Shown here: in pieces, positions 34,038 through 42,813 of the stretch
Numbering within the stretch: position 1 is the stretch's first letter
Layout: each line of letters starts with the position of its first letter
Source: Pseudomonas xantholysinigenes
Lineage (GTDB): Bacteria > Pseudomonadota > Gammaproteobacteria > Pseudomonadales > Pseudomonadaceae
Assembly: GCF_014268885.2 (NCBI RefSeq)
Contig: NZ_CP077095.1
Coordinates: forward strand, 2,485,501-2,549,500
Direction: 5' to 3'
Length of the DNA stretch: 64,000 nucleotides
Notes under the pieces: generated by a model
Seen by the model: only the letters and a program-made list of their open reading frames with translations
Database searches by the model: none
What the model was told of the DNA's origin: nothing
Made by a program: the position numbers and the translations under genes

Positions 34038-35440
34038 TGCTCATGCGCAATCTTGCAATTCCGTTCGCGCTGGCCGTCACCTTGGCCGGCTGCTCCCTGG
34101 CACCGACCTACCAGCGCCCCGAGGCGCCGGTAGCGGCTGCCTGGGGCGATGCCGCCGGCCACCACGGCAAGGTGGTGGAGCAATTGGACTGGCAGGCGTT
34201 CATCGTCGATCCGGCGCTGCGCCAGCTGGTGGGTACCGCGCTGGACAACAACCGCTCGCTGCGCCAGACGTTGCTGGATATCGAGCAGGCCCGCGCGCAG
34301 TACCGCATCCAGCGCGCAGACCGCGTGCCGGGCCTGAGTGCCGGTGCTTCGGGCAACCGCCAGCACTTGCCGGCGGACCTGTCGAGCAACGGTCGCGAGG
34401 GTGTCAGCAGTACTTATCAGGTGGGCCTGGCGCTGCCGGAATACGAAGTTGACCTGTTTGGCCGGGTGAAAAGCCTGAGTGACGCGGCCCTGGAGCAGTA
34501 CCTGGCCACCGAGGAAGTTGGCCGTGCCGCGCGCATTGCCCTGATCGCCGAAGTGAGCCAGGCCTACCTGACCCTGGACGGTGCCGAACGGCGCCTGGCA
34601 TTGACCCGCCAGACCCTGGCCAGCCGCGAGGACTCGCTGGCCCTGGTCGGCCAGCGGCGTGCGGCCGGCACGGCCACGGCGCTGGATCACCAGGAGGCGT
34701 TGGGGCTGGTCGAACAGTCTCGCGCCGAGCTCGAGGCCACCGTGCGTCAGCAGCGCCAGGCTCACAACGCCTTGGTCTTGCTGCTGGGCAGTGCCGACGT
34801 GGCCAAGGCGATTCCGGGCGAGCGTCTGGCCGAGCCTATGGTATTGCAGGACATTACCCCGGGCGCGCCATCGGCGCTGGTCGAACGCCGGCCAGACATC
34901 CTCGCCGCCGAGCACCGGCTGCGGGCGCGCAACGCCGATATCGGCGCGGCGCGGGCGGCGTTCTTCCCGCGGATCAGCCTGACCGGCAGCTTCGGCACAT
35001 CCAGTGCGCAGATGTCCGGGCTGTTCGACGGTGGTTCACGCAGTTGGAGCTTCATGCCGCAGCTGTCGCTGCCGTTGTTCGATGCCGGGCGCAACAAGGC
35101 CGGCCTGAGCCTGGCCGAAGCACGCAAGGACTCGGCGGTGGCGGCCTACGAAGGCACGATCCAGACCGCCTTCCGCGAAGTCGCTGACGCCCTGGCCGCC
35201 ACCGACACGCTGCGCCGTGAAGAAGCCGCGCGCCGGGCCCTGGCCGATACCAGCCGGGCGACCGTGGCGCTGGCCAAGGCGCGCTACGAGGGCGGGGTGG
35301 ACAACCACCTGCGCTACCTGGACGCGCAGCGCAGCAGCTATGTGAATGAGGCGGCCTTCATCGAGGCCAGCACCCAGCGCCAACTGGCCCTGGTCGACCT
35401 GTTCCGCGCCCTGGGCGGTGGTTGGCCGGACAAGGGCTGA
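34037..35440 (+). CDS. oprJ: Outer-membrane efflux channel OprJ
   Basis: 467 residues. The start at 34037 overlaps the mexD stop. It has a lipoprotein signal (LAVTLAGCSLAPTYQRPEAP) and two OEP repeats with ALPEYEVDLFGRVKSLSDAA, RRPDILAAEHRLRARNADIG, and GSFGTSSAQMSGLFDGGSRS, nearly as in P. aeruginosa OprJ. It completes the MexCD-OprJ pump. A strong terminator follows 36 bases later. Confidence 0.93.
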   Translation: MLMRNLAIPFALAVTLAGCSLAPTYQRPEAPVAAAWGDAAGHHGKVVEQLDWQAFIVDPALRQLVGTALDNNRSLRQTLLDIEQARAQYRIQRADRVPGLSAGASGNRQHLPADLSSNGREGVSSTYQVGLALPEYEVDLFGRVKSLSDAALEQYLATEEVGRAARIALIAEVSQAYLTLDGAERRLALTRQTLASREDSLALVGQRRAAGTATALDHQEALGLVEQSRAELEATVRQQRQAHNALVLLLGSADVAKAIPGERLAEPMVLQDITPGAPSALVERRPDILAAEHRLRARNADIGAARAAFFPRISLTGSFGTSSAQMSGLFDGGSRSWSFMPQLSLPLFDAGRNKAGLSLAEARKDSAVAAYEGTIQTAFREVADALAATDTLRREEAARRALADTSRATVALAKARYEGGVDNHLRYLDAQRSSYVNEAAFIEASTQRQLALVDLFRALGGGWPDKG

Positions 35441-35475
35441 AACGAACTCCTTTGGTTGGGGAATCCAACAGCTCG

Positions 35476-35507
35476 GCCCTGGGGATCCTTGCCCCGGGGC
35501 TTTTTTT
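35476..35507 (+). terminator. Intrinsic terminator of mexCD-oprJ
   Basis: GCCCTGGGG pairs with CCCCGGGGC (one G-U pair), followed by seven T residues at 35501-35507. It lies 36 bases past the oprJ stop. Confidence 0.9.
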
Positions 35508-35527
35508 ATGTGGGTTTGCACAATCTG

Positions 35528-35643
35528 TGTAGGAGCGGCCTTGTGCCGCGAAAGGGTCGCAAAGCGGCCCCAGCAATCTTCAGGTGGGTATACAACCCGG
35601 GGCTGCTGCGCAGCCCTTTCTCGGTACAAGGCCGCTCCTACAG
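35528..35643. repeat. REP pair (BIME-like), copy 2
   Basis: Outward REP copies (TGTAGGAGCGGCCTTGTGCCGCG and inverse) between the convergent oprJ and mobA genes. The centre differs from copies 1 and 3, so it is a more distant relative. Confidence 0.8.
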
Positions 35644-35670
35644 GGGAGCGCGGTGTACTTTGGCGACAGG

Positions 35671-36246
35671 TTAATCCTGCAACAATTCCGGGCTATTGAA
35701 ATTGCTCAGGCGCAGGTCATCTTCGGCACATTCCAGGCCCTGCACGCTGTCCTGCAACAACGCCTTCTGCAAACTCCGCTCACCCGCCTGCCAGGCCTGT
35801 TCCAGCAGTGGCAACAAGCGTCGCGGCAATACACTGAACATCGGCTGCCAGTAGCCACCCTGGCGCACCATGGCCGCGCTGTCGTGGGCCACCGCCAGTG
35901 CCAGCAGGTCCTCGATCAAGGCCCGGTCGATCCGTGGCGCATCGCAGGCCAGCAACACCACCCAGTGATGCCGCGCCACCTTGAGCCCGCTGATCACCCC
36001 GGCCAGCGGCCCGGGAAAATCCGCGTCGGCGTCGCCGACCAGTTGGTCGGCATAAACCGCATAGACCTCCTGGTTGCGGTTGCAGGAGATCACCAAGTCA
36101 TCGCTGAGCGCACGCACTGCACGCTGCACATGGGCCACCAGCGGCTCGCCGCGCCAAGCCACCAGGCCCTTGTCGCGGCCGCCCATGCGCTGGCCACGGC
36201 CACCGGCGAGGATGAGAATCGAGCAGGGGGGGAGGGTGTCGGGCAT
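35671..36246 (-). CDS. mobA: Molybdenum cofactor guanylyltransferase MobA
   Basis: 191 residues from the ATG at 36246. The nucleotide-binding loop LAGGRGQRMGGRDKGLVAW is at the N-terminus, Mg-binding Asp in LLACDAPRID and GDADADFPGPLAGVISGL follow. It transfers GMP from GTP to molybdopterin to make MGD, used by DMSO-reductase-family enzymes. The C-terminus SNFNSPELLQD is typical for Pseudomonas. Its start codon lies one base after the T run of the preceding operon's terminator, whose 3' arm contains the only GGAA ribosome-binding candidate. Confidence 0.93.
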   Translation of the reverse strand: MPDTLPPCSILILAGGRGQRMGGRDKGLVAWRGEPLVAHVQRAVRALSDDLVISCNRNQEVYAVYADQLVGDADADFPGPLAGVISGLKVARHHWVVLLACDAPRIDRALIEDLLALAVAHDSAAMVRQGGYWQPMFSVLPRRLLPLLEQAWQAGERSLQKALLQDSVQGLECAEDDLRLSNFNSPELLQD

Positions 36247-36247
36247 G

Positions 36248-36282
36248 AAAAAGGGTTCCGGGCAATCAATGCCGGGAACCCT
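36248..36282 (-). terminator. Terminator of the third RND operon, overlapping the mobA leader
   Basis: A 13-bp hairpin with one mismatch (AGGGTTCCCGGCA/TGCCCGGAACCCT) and five T residues, read on the minus strand. The following base and ATG start mobA, so the hairpin includes the mobA ribosome-binding region. Confidence 0.85.
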
Positions 36283-36307
36283 CCCATTTAACGCCTGGCT
36301 TGTCCAG

Positions 36308-39300
36308 TCAGGCTTCGCTGCTGACCAGTTCGCTGGCCTTGGCCTTGCCACGTCCGGCCAGGCGCATCACCACCACGAAGAACACCGGCACGAACACCAC
36401 GGCGAAGGTGGCGCTGAGCATGCCGCCAATCACCCCGGTGCCGATCGCCTGCTGGCTGGCCGAGCTGGCACCGCTGGCGATGGCCAGGGGCACCACGCCG
36501 AGGATGAACGCCAGCGAGGTCATGACGATCGGTCGCAGGCGCAGGCGCGCGGCCTGGATCGCTGCGTCCGCTGCGTCGTGCCCCTGGTCCACCAGATCCT
36601 TGGCGAACTCGATGATCAGGATGGCGTTCTTCGCCGACAGGCCGATCAGGGTGATCAGGCCGACCTTGAAGAACACGTCGTTGGGCAGCCCGCGCAGGGT
36701 GACCGCGACCACCGCGCCGAGCACGCCCAGCGGCACCACCAGCAGCACCGCGGTGGGGATCGACCAGCTTTCGTACAGCGCCGCCAGGCACAGGAACACC
36801 ACCAGCAGCGACAGCGCCATCAGCAACGGCGCCTGGCTGCCGGACAGGCGCTCCTGCAACGACAGGCCGGTCCATTCCAGGCCGGCGCCAGCCGGCAGCT
36901 GTGCCACCAGGCGCTCGATCTCGGCCATGGCCTCGCCCGAGCTGAAGCCGGGGGCCGGTTCGCCGGAGATCGACACCGCCGGGTAGCCGTTGTAGCGGGT
37001 CAGCTGCACCGGGCCGCTCTGCCAATGGGCGCGGACGAAGGCGCCCAGCGGCACCATCTTGCCGCTGCTGTTGCGCACGTGGATCTTCAGCAGGTCTTCG
37101 ACCTGGCTGCGCTGGTCACCTTCGGCCTGCACCACCACCCGCTGCATGCGGCCCTGGTTGGGGAAGTCGTTGACGTAGTTGGAGCCCACCGCAGTGTCCA
37201 GCACCGCGCCGATATCGCCGAACGACACACCCAGGGCATTGGCCTGGCGGCGGTCGACTTCCAGCTCCACCTGCGGGCTTTCGGCCAGCGAGGCTTCGCG
37301 CACGTTGACCAGCACCTTGCTCTTGCGCGCTTCGTCCAGCAGTTGCTCGCGCGCCTGCATCAGTTCGCGGTAGCCCATGCCGCCACGGTCCTGCAGGCGG
37401 AACTCGAAACCGGTCGACTCACCCAGGCCATCCACCGGTGGCGGCAGCACGGCGTAGGCCACGGCGTCCTTGAGCTGGCTGAAGGCGATGGTCGCGCGCT
37501 CGGCGATCGATTGCGCGTGGTCCTCGGCGCTGCCGCGCAGCGACCAGTCCTTGAGCGTGGTGAAGGCCAGCGCCGCGTTCTGGCCACTGCCCGAGAAGCT
37601 GAAGCCGAGGATCAGCGTGGTGTTGGCCACGCCTGGTTCTTCGCTGTTGTGCGCTTCGATCTGCTTGGCCACCTCGATGGTGCGGGCCTGGCTGGCCCCC
37701 GGCGGCAACTGGATATCGGTGATGGTGTAGCCCTGGTCCTCGGTGGGCAGGAAGGCGGTGGGCAACTGGCTGAAGCCATAGCCCAGCGCCACCAGCAGCG
37801 CGGCATACACCAGCAGGTAGCGGCCACTGCGCAGCAGGGCGTGGCTGACCCAGCGCTGGTAGCCGTTGCTCATGTGCTCGAAGCGACGGTTGAACCAACC
37901 GAAAAAGCCCTTGCGCTCATGGTGCTCGCCCTTGGCCAATGGCTTGAGCAGGGTGGCGCACAGCGCCGGGGTCAGGCTCAGGGCGAGGAACGCCGAGAAC
38001 AGGATCGACACCGCCATCGACACCGAGAATTGCTGGTAGATGACCCCCACCGAACCTTTCATGAAGGCCATCGGCAGGAACACCGCCACCAGCACCAGGG
38101 TGATGCCGACGATCGCGCCGCTGATCTGGCTCATGGCCTTGCGCGTGGCTTCCTTGGGCGGCAGGCCTTCTGCGGCCATGATCCGCTCGACGTTCTCGAC
38201 CACGACGATGGCGTCGTCCACCAGGATGCCGATGGCCAATACCATGCCGAACAGGGTCAGCACGTTGACCGAGAAGCCCAGCGCGTTCATCACCGCGAAG
38301 GTGCCCATCAGCGCCACCGGCACCACCAGGGTCGGGATCAGGGTGTAGCGCAAGTTCTGCAGGAACAGGAACATCACCGCGAACACCAGCACCATGGCCT
38401 CGAACAGGGTGCTGATCACCTGCTGGATGGAGACCTTGACGAACGGCGAGGTGTCGTAGGGGATGTCGTATTTAACGCCGGCCGGGAAGTAGCGCGACAG
38501 CTCGTCGAGCTTGGCCTTGACCAGGCCGGCGGTTTCCATGGCGTTGGCCCCCGGCGACAGCTTGACGCTGAAGGCACTGGTGGCCTTGCCGTTGAGGCGG
38601 GTGCCGTACTGGTATTCCTGGGCGCCGATCTCGACCCGGGCGACATCGCCGACGGTGACCGCGGAGCCGTCGGTGTTGGCGCGCAGCACGATGGCGGCAA
38701 ATTCCTCAGGCGTGCTCAGCTGGCCTTTGACCACCACATTGGCGGTGATTTCCTGGGTCGGCCGGGCTGGCAGGTCGCCGATGCTGCCCGGGGCTACCTG
38801 GGCGTTCTGCGCGGCGATGGCCTCGGCCACATCGTTGGGCGTCAGGTTGAAACCGACCAGCTTGGCCGGGTCGATCCAGATGCGCATGGCCCGCTCCGAG
38901 CCGTACAGCTGCGCCTTGCCTACGCCCTTGATGCGGCGGATCTCGTTCATCACGTTGCGCGCAAGGATGTCGGACAGGGCGATCTCGTCGAGGCTGCCGT
39001 CCTCGGCGGTGAGAGTGGCCAGCAGCAGGAAGCCGGTGGACACCTTTTCCACCTGCAGGCCCTGTTGCGTCACCGGTCGCGGCAGGCGCGACTCGATCAC
39101 CTTCAGGCGATTCTGCACGTCCACCTGGGCCATGTCCGGGTTGGTGCCCGGCTGGAAACTGGCGGTGATGGTGGCGCTGCCCAGGCTGCTCTGGGATTCG
39201 AAGTACAGCAGGTTGTCGGCGCCATTGAGTTCCTGCTCGATGATGCTGACCACGCTCTCGTCCATGGTCGCCGCCGAGGCGCCCGGGTACACGGCGTAGA

Positions 39301-39433
39301 TTTCCACCTGCGGCGGCGCCACGTCGGGGTATTGGGCCACCGGTAGCTGGGGCAGGGCCAGGCCGCCGACCAGGAGAATGAACAGTGCGACCACCCAGGC
39401 GAATACCGGGCGGTCGATGAAGAACTGCGGCAT
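36308..39433 (-). CDS. RND multidrug efflux transporter (third system)
   Basis: 1041 residues, HAE1 family. It starts MPQFFIDRPVFAWVVALFIL and has the TM4 Asp pair in [18 protein letters not shown] and late motif GLSAKNAILIIEFAKDLVDQ. It belongs to the AcrB-like group but matches neither MexB, MexD, MexF nor MexY well enough to name. There is no outer-membrane gene in this operon, so it must borrow a channel from elsewhere (perhaps OprN or OprJ types). It is 11 bases after its adaptor gene and followed by a strong terminator. Divergent two-component genes probably control it. Confidence 0.92.
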   Translation of the reverse strand: MPQFFIDRPVFAWVVALFILLVGGLALPQLPVAQYPDVAPPQVEIYAVYPGASAATMDESVVSIIEQELNGADNLLYFESQSSLGSATITASFQPGTNPDMAQVDVQNRLKVIESRLPRPVTQQGLQVEKVSTGFLLLATLTAEDGSLDEIALSDILARNVMNEIRRIKGVGKAQLYGSERAMRIWIDPAKLVGFNLTPNDVAEAIAAQNAQVAPGSIGDLPARPTQEITANVVVKGQLSTPEEFAAIVLRANTDGSAVTVGDVARVEIGAQEYQYGTRLNGKATSAFSVKLSPGANAMETAGLVKAKLDELSRYFPAGVKYDIPYDTSPFVKVSIQQVISTLFEAMVLVFAVMFLFLQNLRYTLIPTLVVPVALMGTFAVMNALGFSVNVLTLFGMVLAIGILVDDAIVVVENVERIMAAEGLPPKEATRKAMSQISGAIVGITLVLVAVFLPMAFMKGSVGVIYQQFSVSMAVSILFSAFLALSLTPALCATLLKPLAKGEHHERKGFFGWFNRRFEHMSNGYQRWVSHALLRSGRYLLVYAALLVALGYGFSQLPTAFLPTEDQGYTITDIQLPPGASQARTIEVAKQIEAHNSEEPGVANTTLILGFSFSGSGQNAALAFTTLKDWSLRGSAEDHAQSIAERATIAFSQLKDAVAYAVLPPPVDGLGESTGFEFRLQDRGGMGYRELMQAREQLLDEARKSKVLVNVREASLAESPQVELEVDRRQANALGVSFGDIGAVLDTAVGSNYVNDFPNQGRMQRVVVQAEGDQRSQVEDLLKIHVRNSSGKMVPLGAFVRAHWQSGPVQLTRYNGYPAVSISGEPAPGFSSGEAMAEIERLVAQLPAGAGLEWTGLSLQERLSGSQAPLLMALSLLVVFLCLAALYESWSIPTAVLLVVPLGVLGAVVAVTLRGLPNDVFFKVGLITLIGLSAKNAILIIEFAKDLVDQGHDAADAAIQAARLRLRPIVMTSLAFILGVVPLAIASGASSASQQAIGTGVIGGMLSATFAVVFVPVFFVVVMRLAGRGKAKASELVSSEA

Positions 39434-39444
39434 GGATCAGGCCC

Positions 39445-40620
39445 TCACTGGCCGGTGTGCTGGGCGACGGCGGTGGCGCCCGGTTGTTCGTCGACCTGCA
39501 CCTGGTCGCCGGCCTTGACATGCTGCAGGCCTTCGACCACGACGCGCTCGCCGGCGCTCAGGCCTTCGCTGACGATCCAGCGGTCGCCCTGGGCGCTGCC
39601 CAGGGTCACCTGGCGCTCGCTGACGCGGTCCTGCTGGTCGACCACTAGCACCTTGGGTACCCCGGCGCTGTCGCGCAGGATGGCCCGCTGCGGCACGCTG
39701 ATGCCCTGGGGCTGCACGGCCTGTTCCAGGCGCACGCGCACGTAGCTGCCCGGCAGCAGGTCGAGGTCAGGGTTGGGGAACTCGCTGCGCAGGGTGATCT
39801 GGTTGGTGCTCGGGTCGACGCTGATGTCGGAGAACAGCAGCTTGCCGGCCAGCGGGTAGGCGCTGCCGTCATCCTGGATCAGCGTGGCCTTGACCTGGTC
39901 CTGGCCGACCCGCTGCAGTTCGCCGGCGCGCAGCGAACGGCGCAAGGCGTTGAGCTCGCGGGTCGACTGGGTGACGTCGGCATGGATCGGGTTCAGTTGC
40001 TGGATGGTCGCCAGCGGGGTGGTCTCGCTCTGGCCAACCAGCGCGCCCTCGGTCACCAGGGCGCGACCGATGCGCCCGGCGATCGGCGCGGTGACCGTGG
40101 CGTAACTCAGGTTCAGGCGTGCGCGTTCCAGCGCGGCCTTGGCTTCGGCGACCGCGGCATCGGCCTGGAGGAAGGCGGCGCGGGCGTTGTCGTACTCCTG
40201 GCGGCTGACCGCCTTGTCGTCGACCAGTTCGCGGTAGCGCTGCTCTTGCAGGCGCGCCTGGTACAGGGTGGCCTCGGCCTTGGCCAGGGTGGCGCGGGCA
40301 CTGTCGAAGTCGGCCTTGAATGGTGCCGGGTCGATGAGGAACAGCACATCGCCCTGTTTAACGTCGCTGCCTTCGCGGTACACGCGCTTGAGCACCACGC
40401 CGGCGACCCGGGCACGCACTTCGGCGGTACGCGGGGCGAGGATGCGACCGCTGAGTTCGGTGCTGATGGCCAGGGGCTGGACAGCAAGGGTCTCGACCCG
40501 AACCTGTGTAGCGGAGGCCTGTTGTTCCTGGTCGGTGGCGTCATTGCAACCGGCCAGGGCGAGGGTCATCAGCGCCAGCAGCGCCAGAGGGCGCAGGCGC
40601 AGGGTGCAGGGAATGGACAT
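39445..40620 (-). CDS. RND periplasmic adaptor (third system)
   Basis: 391-residue membrane fusion protein. Lipoprotein signal LALLALMTLALAGCNDATDQ; lipoyl halves RVAGVVLKRVYREGSDVKQG and LNLSYATVTAPIAGRIGRAL around a coiled-coil hairpin; barrel segment VDPSTNQITLRSEFPN. First gene of a two-gene operon with the RND pump, divergent from the response regulator across 158 bp that contain a tandem 10-bp repeat. Confidence 0.92.
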   Translation of the reverse strand: MSIPCTLRLRPLALLALMTLALAGCNDATDQEQQASATQVRVETLAVQPLAISTELSGRILAPRTAEVRARVAGVVLKRVYREGSDVKQGDVLFLIDPAPFKADFDSARATLAKAEATLYQARLQEQRYRELVDDKAVSRQEYDNARAAFLQADAAVAEAKAALERARLNLSYATVTAPIAGRIGRALVTEGALVGQSETTPLATIQQLNPIHADVTQSTRELNALRRSLRAGELQRVGQDQVKATLIQDDGSAYPLAGKLLFSDISVDPSTNQITLRSEFPNPDLDLLPGSYVRVRLEQAVQPQGISVPQRAILRDSAGVPKVLVVDQQDRVSERQVTLGSAQGDRWIVSEGLSAGERVVVEGLQHVKAGDQVQVDEQPGATAVAQHTGQ

Positions 40621-40695
40621 ACGGATCTTCCGGAATTGATCGAGCGTATGCTAAGGCAGCCGTTCGCGTGGGCGCTGTTAAGCTGTGTAGGGCGT

Positions 40696-40715
40696 GTGTG
40701 AAAAAGTGTGAACAA
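40696..40715. promoter_or_regulatory. Tandem 10-bp repeats, likely OmpR-type regulator site
   Basis: GTGTGAAAAA and GTGTGAACAA are adjacent direct repeats one helical turn apart (9 of 10 identical). This is the pattern bound by OmpR/PhoB-type response regulators. They lie in the divergent region between the adaptor gene and the OmpR-family regulator, 76 bases from the adaptor start. Confidence 0.6.
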
Positions 40716-40730
40716 GCGAAGGTGCCCGGC

Positions 40731-40749
40731 GCAGGATTCTATATCCTGC
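40731..40749. promoter_or_regulatory. Palindrome GCAGGAT-N5-ATCCTGC before the response regulator
   Basis: Perfect seven-base arms around TCTAT, 30 bases before the response-regulator start. It could be a second operator or a hairpin in the leader of that transcript. Confidence 0.5.
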
Positions 40750-40778
40750 CTTACTTCACTCCCTGTGCAAAACCACTT

Positions 40779-41480
40779 ATGCCGAACATCCTCCTGGTCG
40801 AAGACGACAGCGCGCTGTCCGAGCTGATTGCCAGCTACCTGCAACGTAACGATTTCCATGTCCGGGTGATTGCCCGAGGCGACCATGTGCTGGAGGACTT
40901 TCACCGGCAGAAGCCTGACCTGGTCATCCTCGACCTGATGCTTCCGGGCCTGGACGGCCTGCAGGTGTGCCGCCTGCTGCGCCAGGAGTCCCAAGGCCTG
41001 CCGATCCTCATGCTGACCGCCCGCGACGACAGCCACGACCAGGTCCTGGGCCTGGAAATGGGCGCCGACGACTATGTCACCAAACCCTGCGAACCACGGG
41101 TGCTGCTGGCCCGGGTGCGCACCTTGCTGCGGCGCAGCAGCGTCAACGAACCACGCCTGGACAGCGACCTGATCCAGATCGGCGGCCTGCGCATCGACCT
41201 GGCCGAGCGCACGGTCAGCTGGCGCGACGAGGAGGTGGAGCTGTCCAGCGGCGAATACAACCTGTTGGTGGTGCTGGCGCGCAATGCCGGCGAGGTGATG
41301 AGCCGCGACCGGATCCTCCAGCAGCTGCGCGGTATCGAGTTCAACGGTACCGACCGCTCGGTGGACGTGGCGATTTCCAAGCTGCGCCGACGTTTCGACG
41401 ACAGCGCCGGCGAGGCGCGCAAGATCAAGACCGTGTGGGGCAAGGGTTACCTGTTCAGCCGGGTCGAGTGGGAGTACTGA
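40779..41480 (+). CDS. OmpR-family response regulator (RstA-like)
   Basis: 233 residues from the ATG at 40779; a longer in-frame version lacks homology. Receiver: acidic pair in VEDD, phosphorylation Asp52 in VILDLMLPGLDG, Thr in MLTARD and Lys102 in VTKPCEP. The C-terminal winged helix has LSSGEYNLLVVLARNAGEVM, TDRSVDVAISKLRRRF, and VWGKGYLFS. No good Shine-Dalgarno is visible. It is followed six bases later by its kinase and likely regulates itself and the divergent RND pump. Confidence 0.92.
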   Translation: MPNILLVEDDSALSELIASYLQRNDFHVRVIARGDHVLEDFHRQKPDLVILDLMLPGLDGLQVCRLLRQESQGLPILMLTARDDSHDQVLGLEMGADDYVTKPCEPRVLLARVRTLLRRSSVNEPRLDSDLIQIGGLRIDLAERTVSWRDEEVELSSGEYNLLVVLARNAGEVMSRDRILQQLRGIEFNGTDRSVDVAISKLRRRFDDSAGEARKIKTVWGKGYLFSRVEWEY

Positions 41481-41486
41481 CGCCGC

Positions 41487-42785
41487 ATGCTCAAGATCCT
41501 GGTGCGCCTGTATCTGGTGATCATCGTCGCCTATGCCGGTGCGATCGCCCTGATTCCCGACAGCATCGTCGGGCTGTTCCATGAGCGCTTCATGGCCTAC
41601 AACCTGGAGCAGGCCAAGGGCGTGCAGACCTTGATCGTCCGCCAGTTCCAGCAGACCCCGCGGGCGCAGTGGCCGGCGCTGGAGCAAGACCTGGCCGCGG
41701 CCTTCAAGCCGCTGGAAGTGCAGTTGCTGCGCTTGGACCAGGCCGGCCTGGCGCCCGAGGAGAGGGCGCGGCTGGAACATGGCCTGTACGTGGTGCGCCT
41801 GGCCGACTGGGGCTATTACGAGACGGCCCTGGCGCCCCTGGACAAGGAATGGCTGGTGCGCCTGCACTCGCCGGACGATCCGCTGGACATCAACGTGCTG
41901 TCCTGGGGCGTGACGGTGTTGATCGGCGCGGCCATGCTCGGCTGCCTGTTGCTGTGGGTATGGCCGCACTGGCGCGACCTGGAGCGCCTGAAGGAAACCG
42001 CCCGGCGCCTGGGCCAGGGCGAGATGAGCGAGCGCACGCATATTTCCCCGCGCTCGAACATCGGCGAGCTGGCGGGGGTGTTCGACACCATGGCCAGTGA
42101 CCTGGAGCGGCACGTCAACCAGCAACGCGAACTGCTCAACGCGGTGTCCCATGAACTGCGCACCCCGCTGACGCGCCTGGATTTCGGCCTGGTGCTGCTC
42201 TACGACGAAGTGCCGCCGGCCAGTCGCAAGCGTCTGCTCGAGCTGGTGGGGCATGTGCGCGAGCTGGACGAACTGGTGCTGGAACTGCTGTCGTACAGCC
42301 GCCTGGAAAACGCCGACCAGGCCCGCGAGCGGGTCGAGGTGTCGCTGCTGGAACTGGTCGACAGCGTGCTCGGTGGTTTCGCCGAGGAGCTCGACAGCCG
42401 AGGCATCCAGTGGGAGGTGCGGGCCGAGTCGGAGCTGCCGCGTTTCGTGCTCGACCCACGGCTGACCGCGCGGGCGGTGCAGAACCTGGTGCGCAATGCC
42501 ATGCGCTATTGCGACGAAAGCCTGTTGCTGCGTCTGCGCCTGGAGGATGGGGCCTGCCTGTTGACGGTCGAGGATGATGGCATCGGTATTCCGCCCGAGG
42601 AGCGCGAGCGGATCTTCCAGCCGTTCTACCGCCTGGATCGCAGCCGCGATCGCAACACCGGCGGGTTCGGCCTGGGGCTGGCGATCAGCCGGCGGGCCAT
42701 CGAGGGGCAGGGCGGCACGCTGACGGTGGCGCAGTCGGCGCTGGGCGGGGCGCAGTTCCGGATTCGCTTGCCGGCCGGCGGCTGA
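41487..42785 (+). CDS. Sensor histidine kinase (RstB-like)
   Basis: 432 residues. Membrane helices at about 6-24 and 137-158 enclose a periplasmic sensor of some 110 residues. HAMP segment near RLKETARRLGQGEMSERTH; H-box NAVSHELRTPLTRLDFGLVL; N-box VQNLVRNAMRYC; G boxes VEDDGIGIPPEERERIFQPF and TGGFGLGLAISRRAI. It phosphorylates the adjacent response regulator. The signal is unknown; location suggests a compound exported by the divergent pump. Confidence 0.92.
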   Translation: MLKILVRLYLVIIVAYAGAIALIPDSIVGLFHERFMAYNLEQAKGVQTLIVRQFQQTPRAQWPALEQDLAAAFKPLEVQLLRLDQAGLAPEERARLEHGLYVVRLADWGYYETALAPLDKEWLVRLHSPDDPLDINVLSWGVTVLIGAAMLGCLLLWVWPHWRDLERLKETARRLGQGEMSERTHISPRSNIGELAGVFDTMASDLERHVNQQRELLNAVSHELRTPLTRLDFGLVLLYDEVPPASRKRLLELVGHVRELDELVLELLSYSRLENADQARERVEVSLLELVDSVLGGFAEELDSRGIQWEVRAESELPRFVLDPRLTARAVQNLVRNAMRYCDESLLLRLRLEDGACLLTVEDDGIGIPPEERERIFQPFYRLDRSRDRNTGGFGLGLAISRRAIEGQGGTLTVAQSALGGAQFRIRLPAGG

Positions 42786-42813
42786 CGCCGCATGCACAGG
42801 GCCACGGCAGGCC

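Noticed and set aside
36074-39346. 1090-codon frame antisense to the third RND pump
   Set aside because: Same shadow effect; His-rich nonsense translation opposite a clear RND gene.
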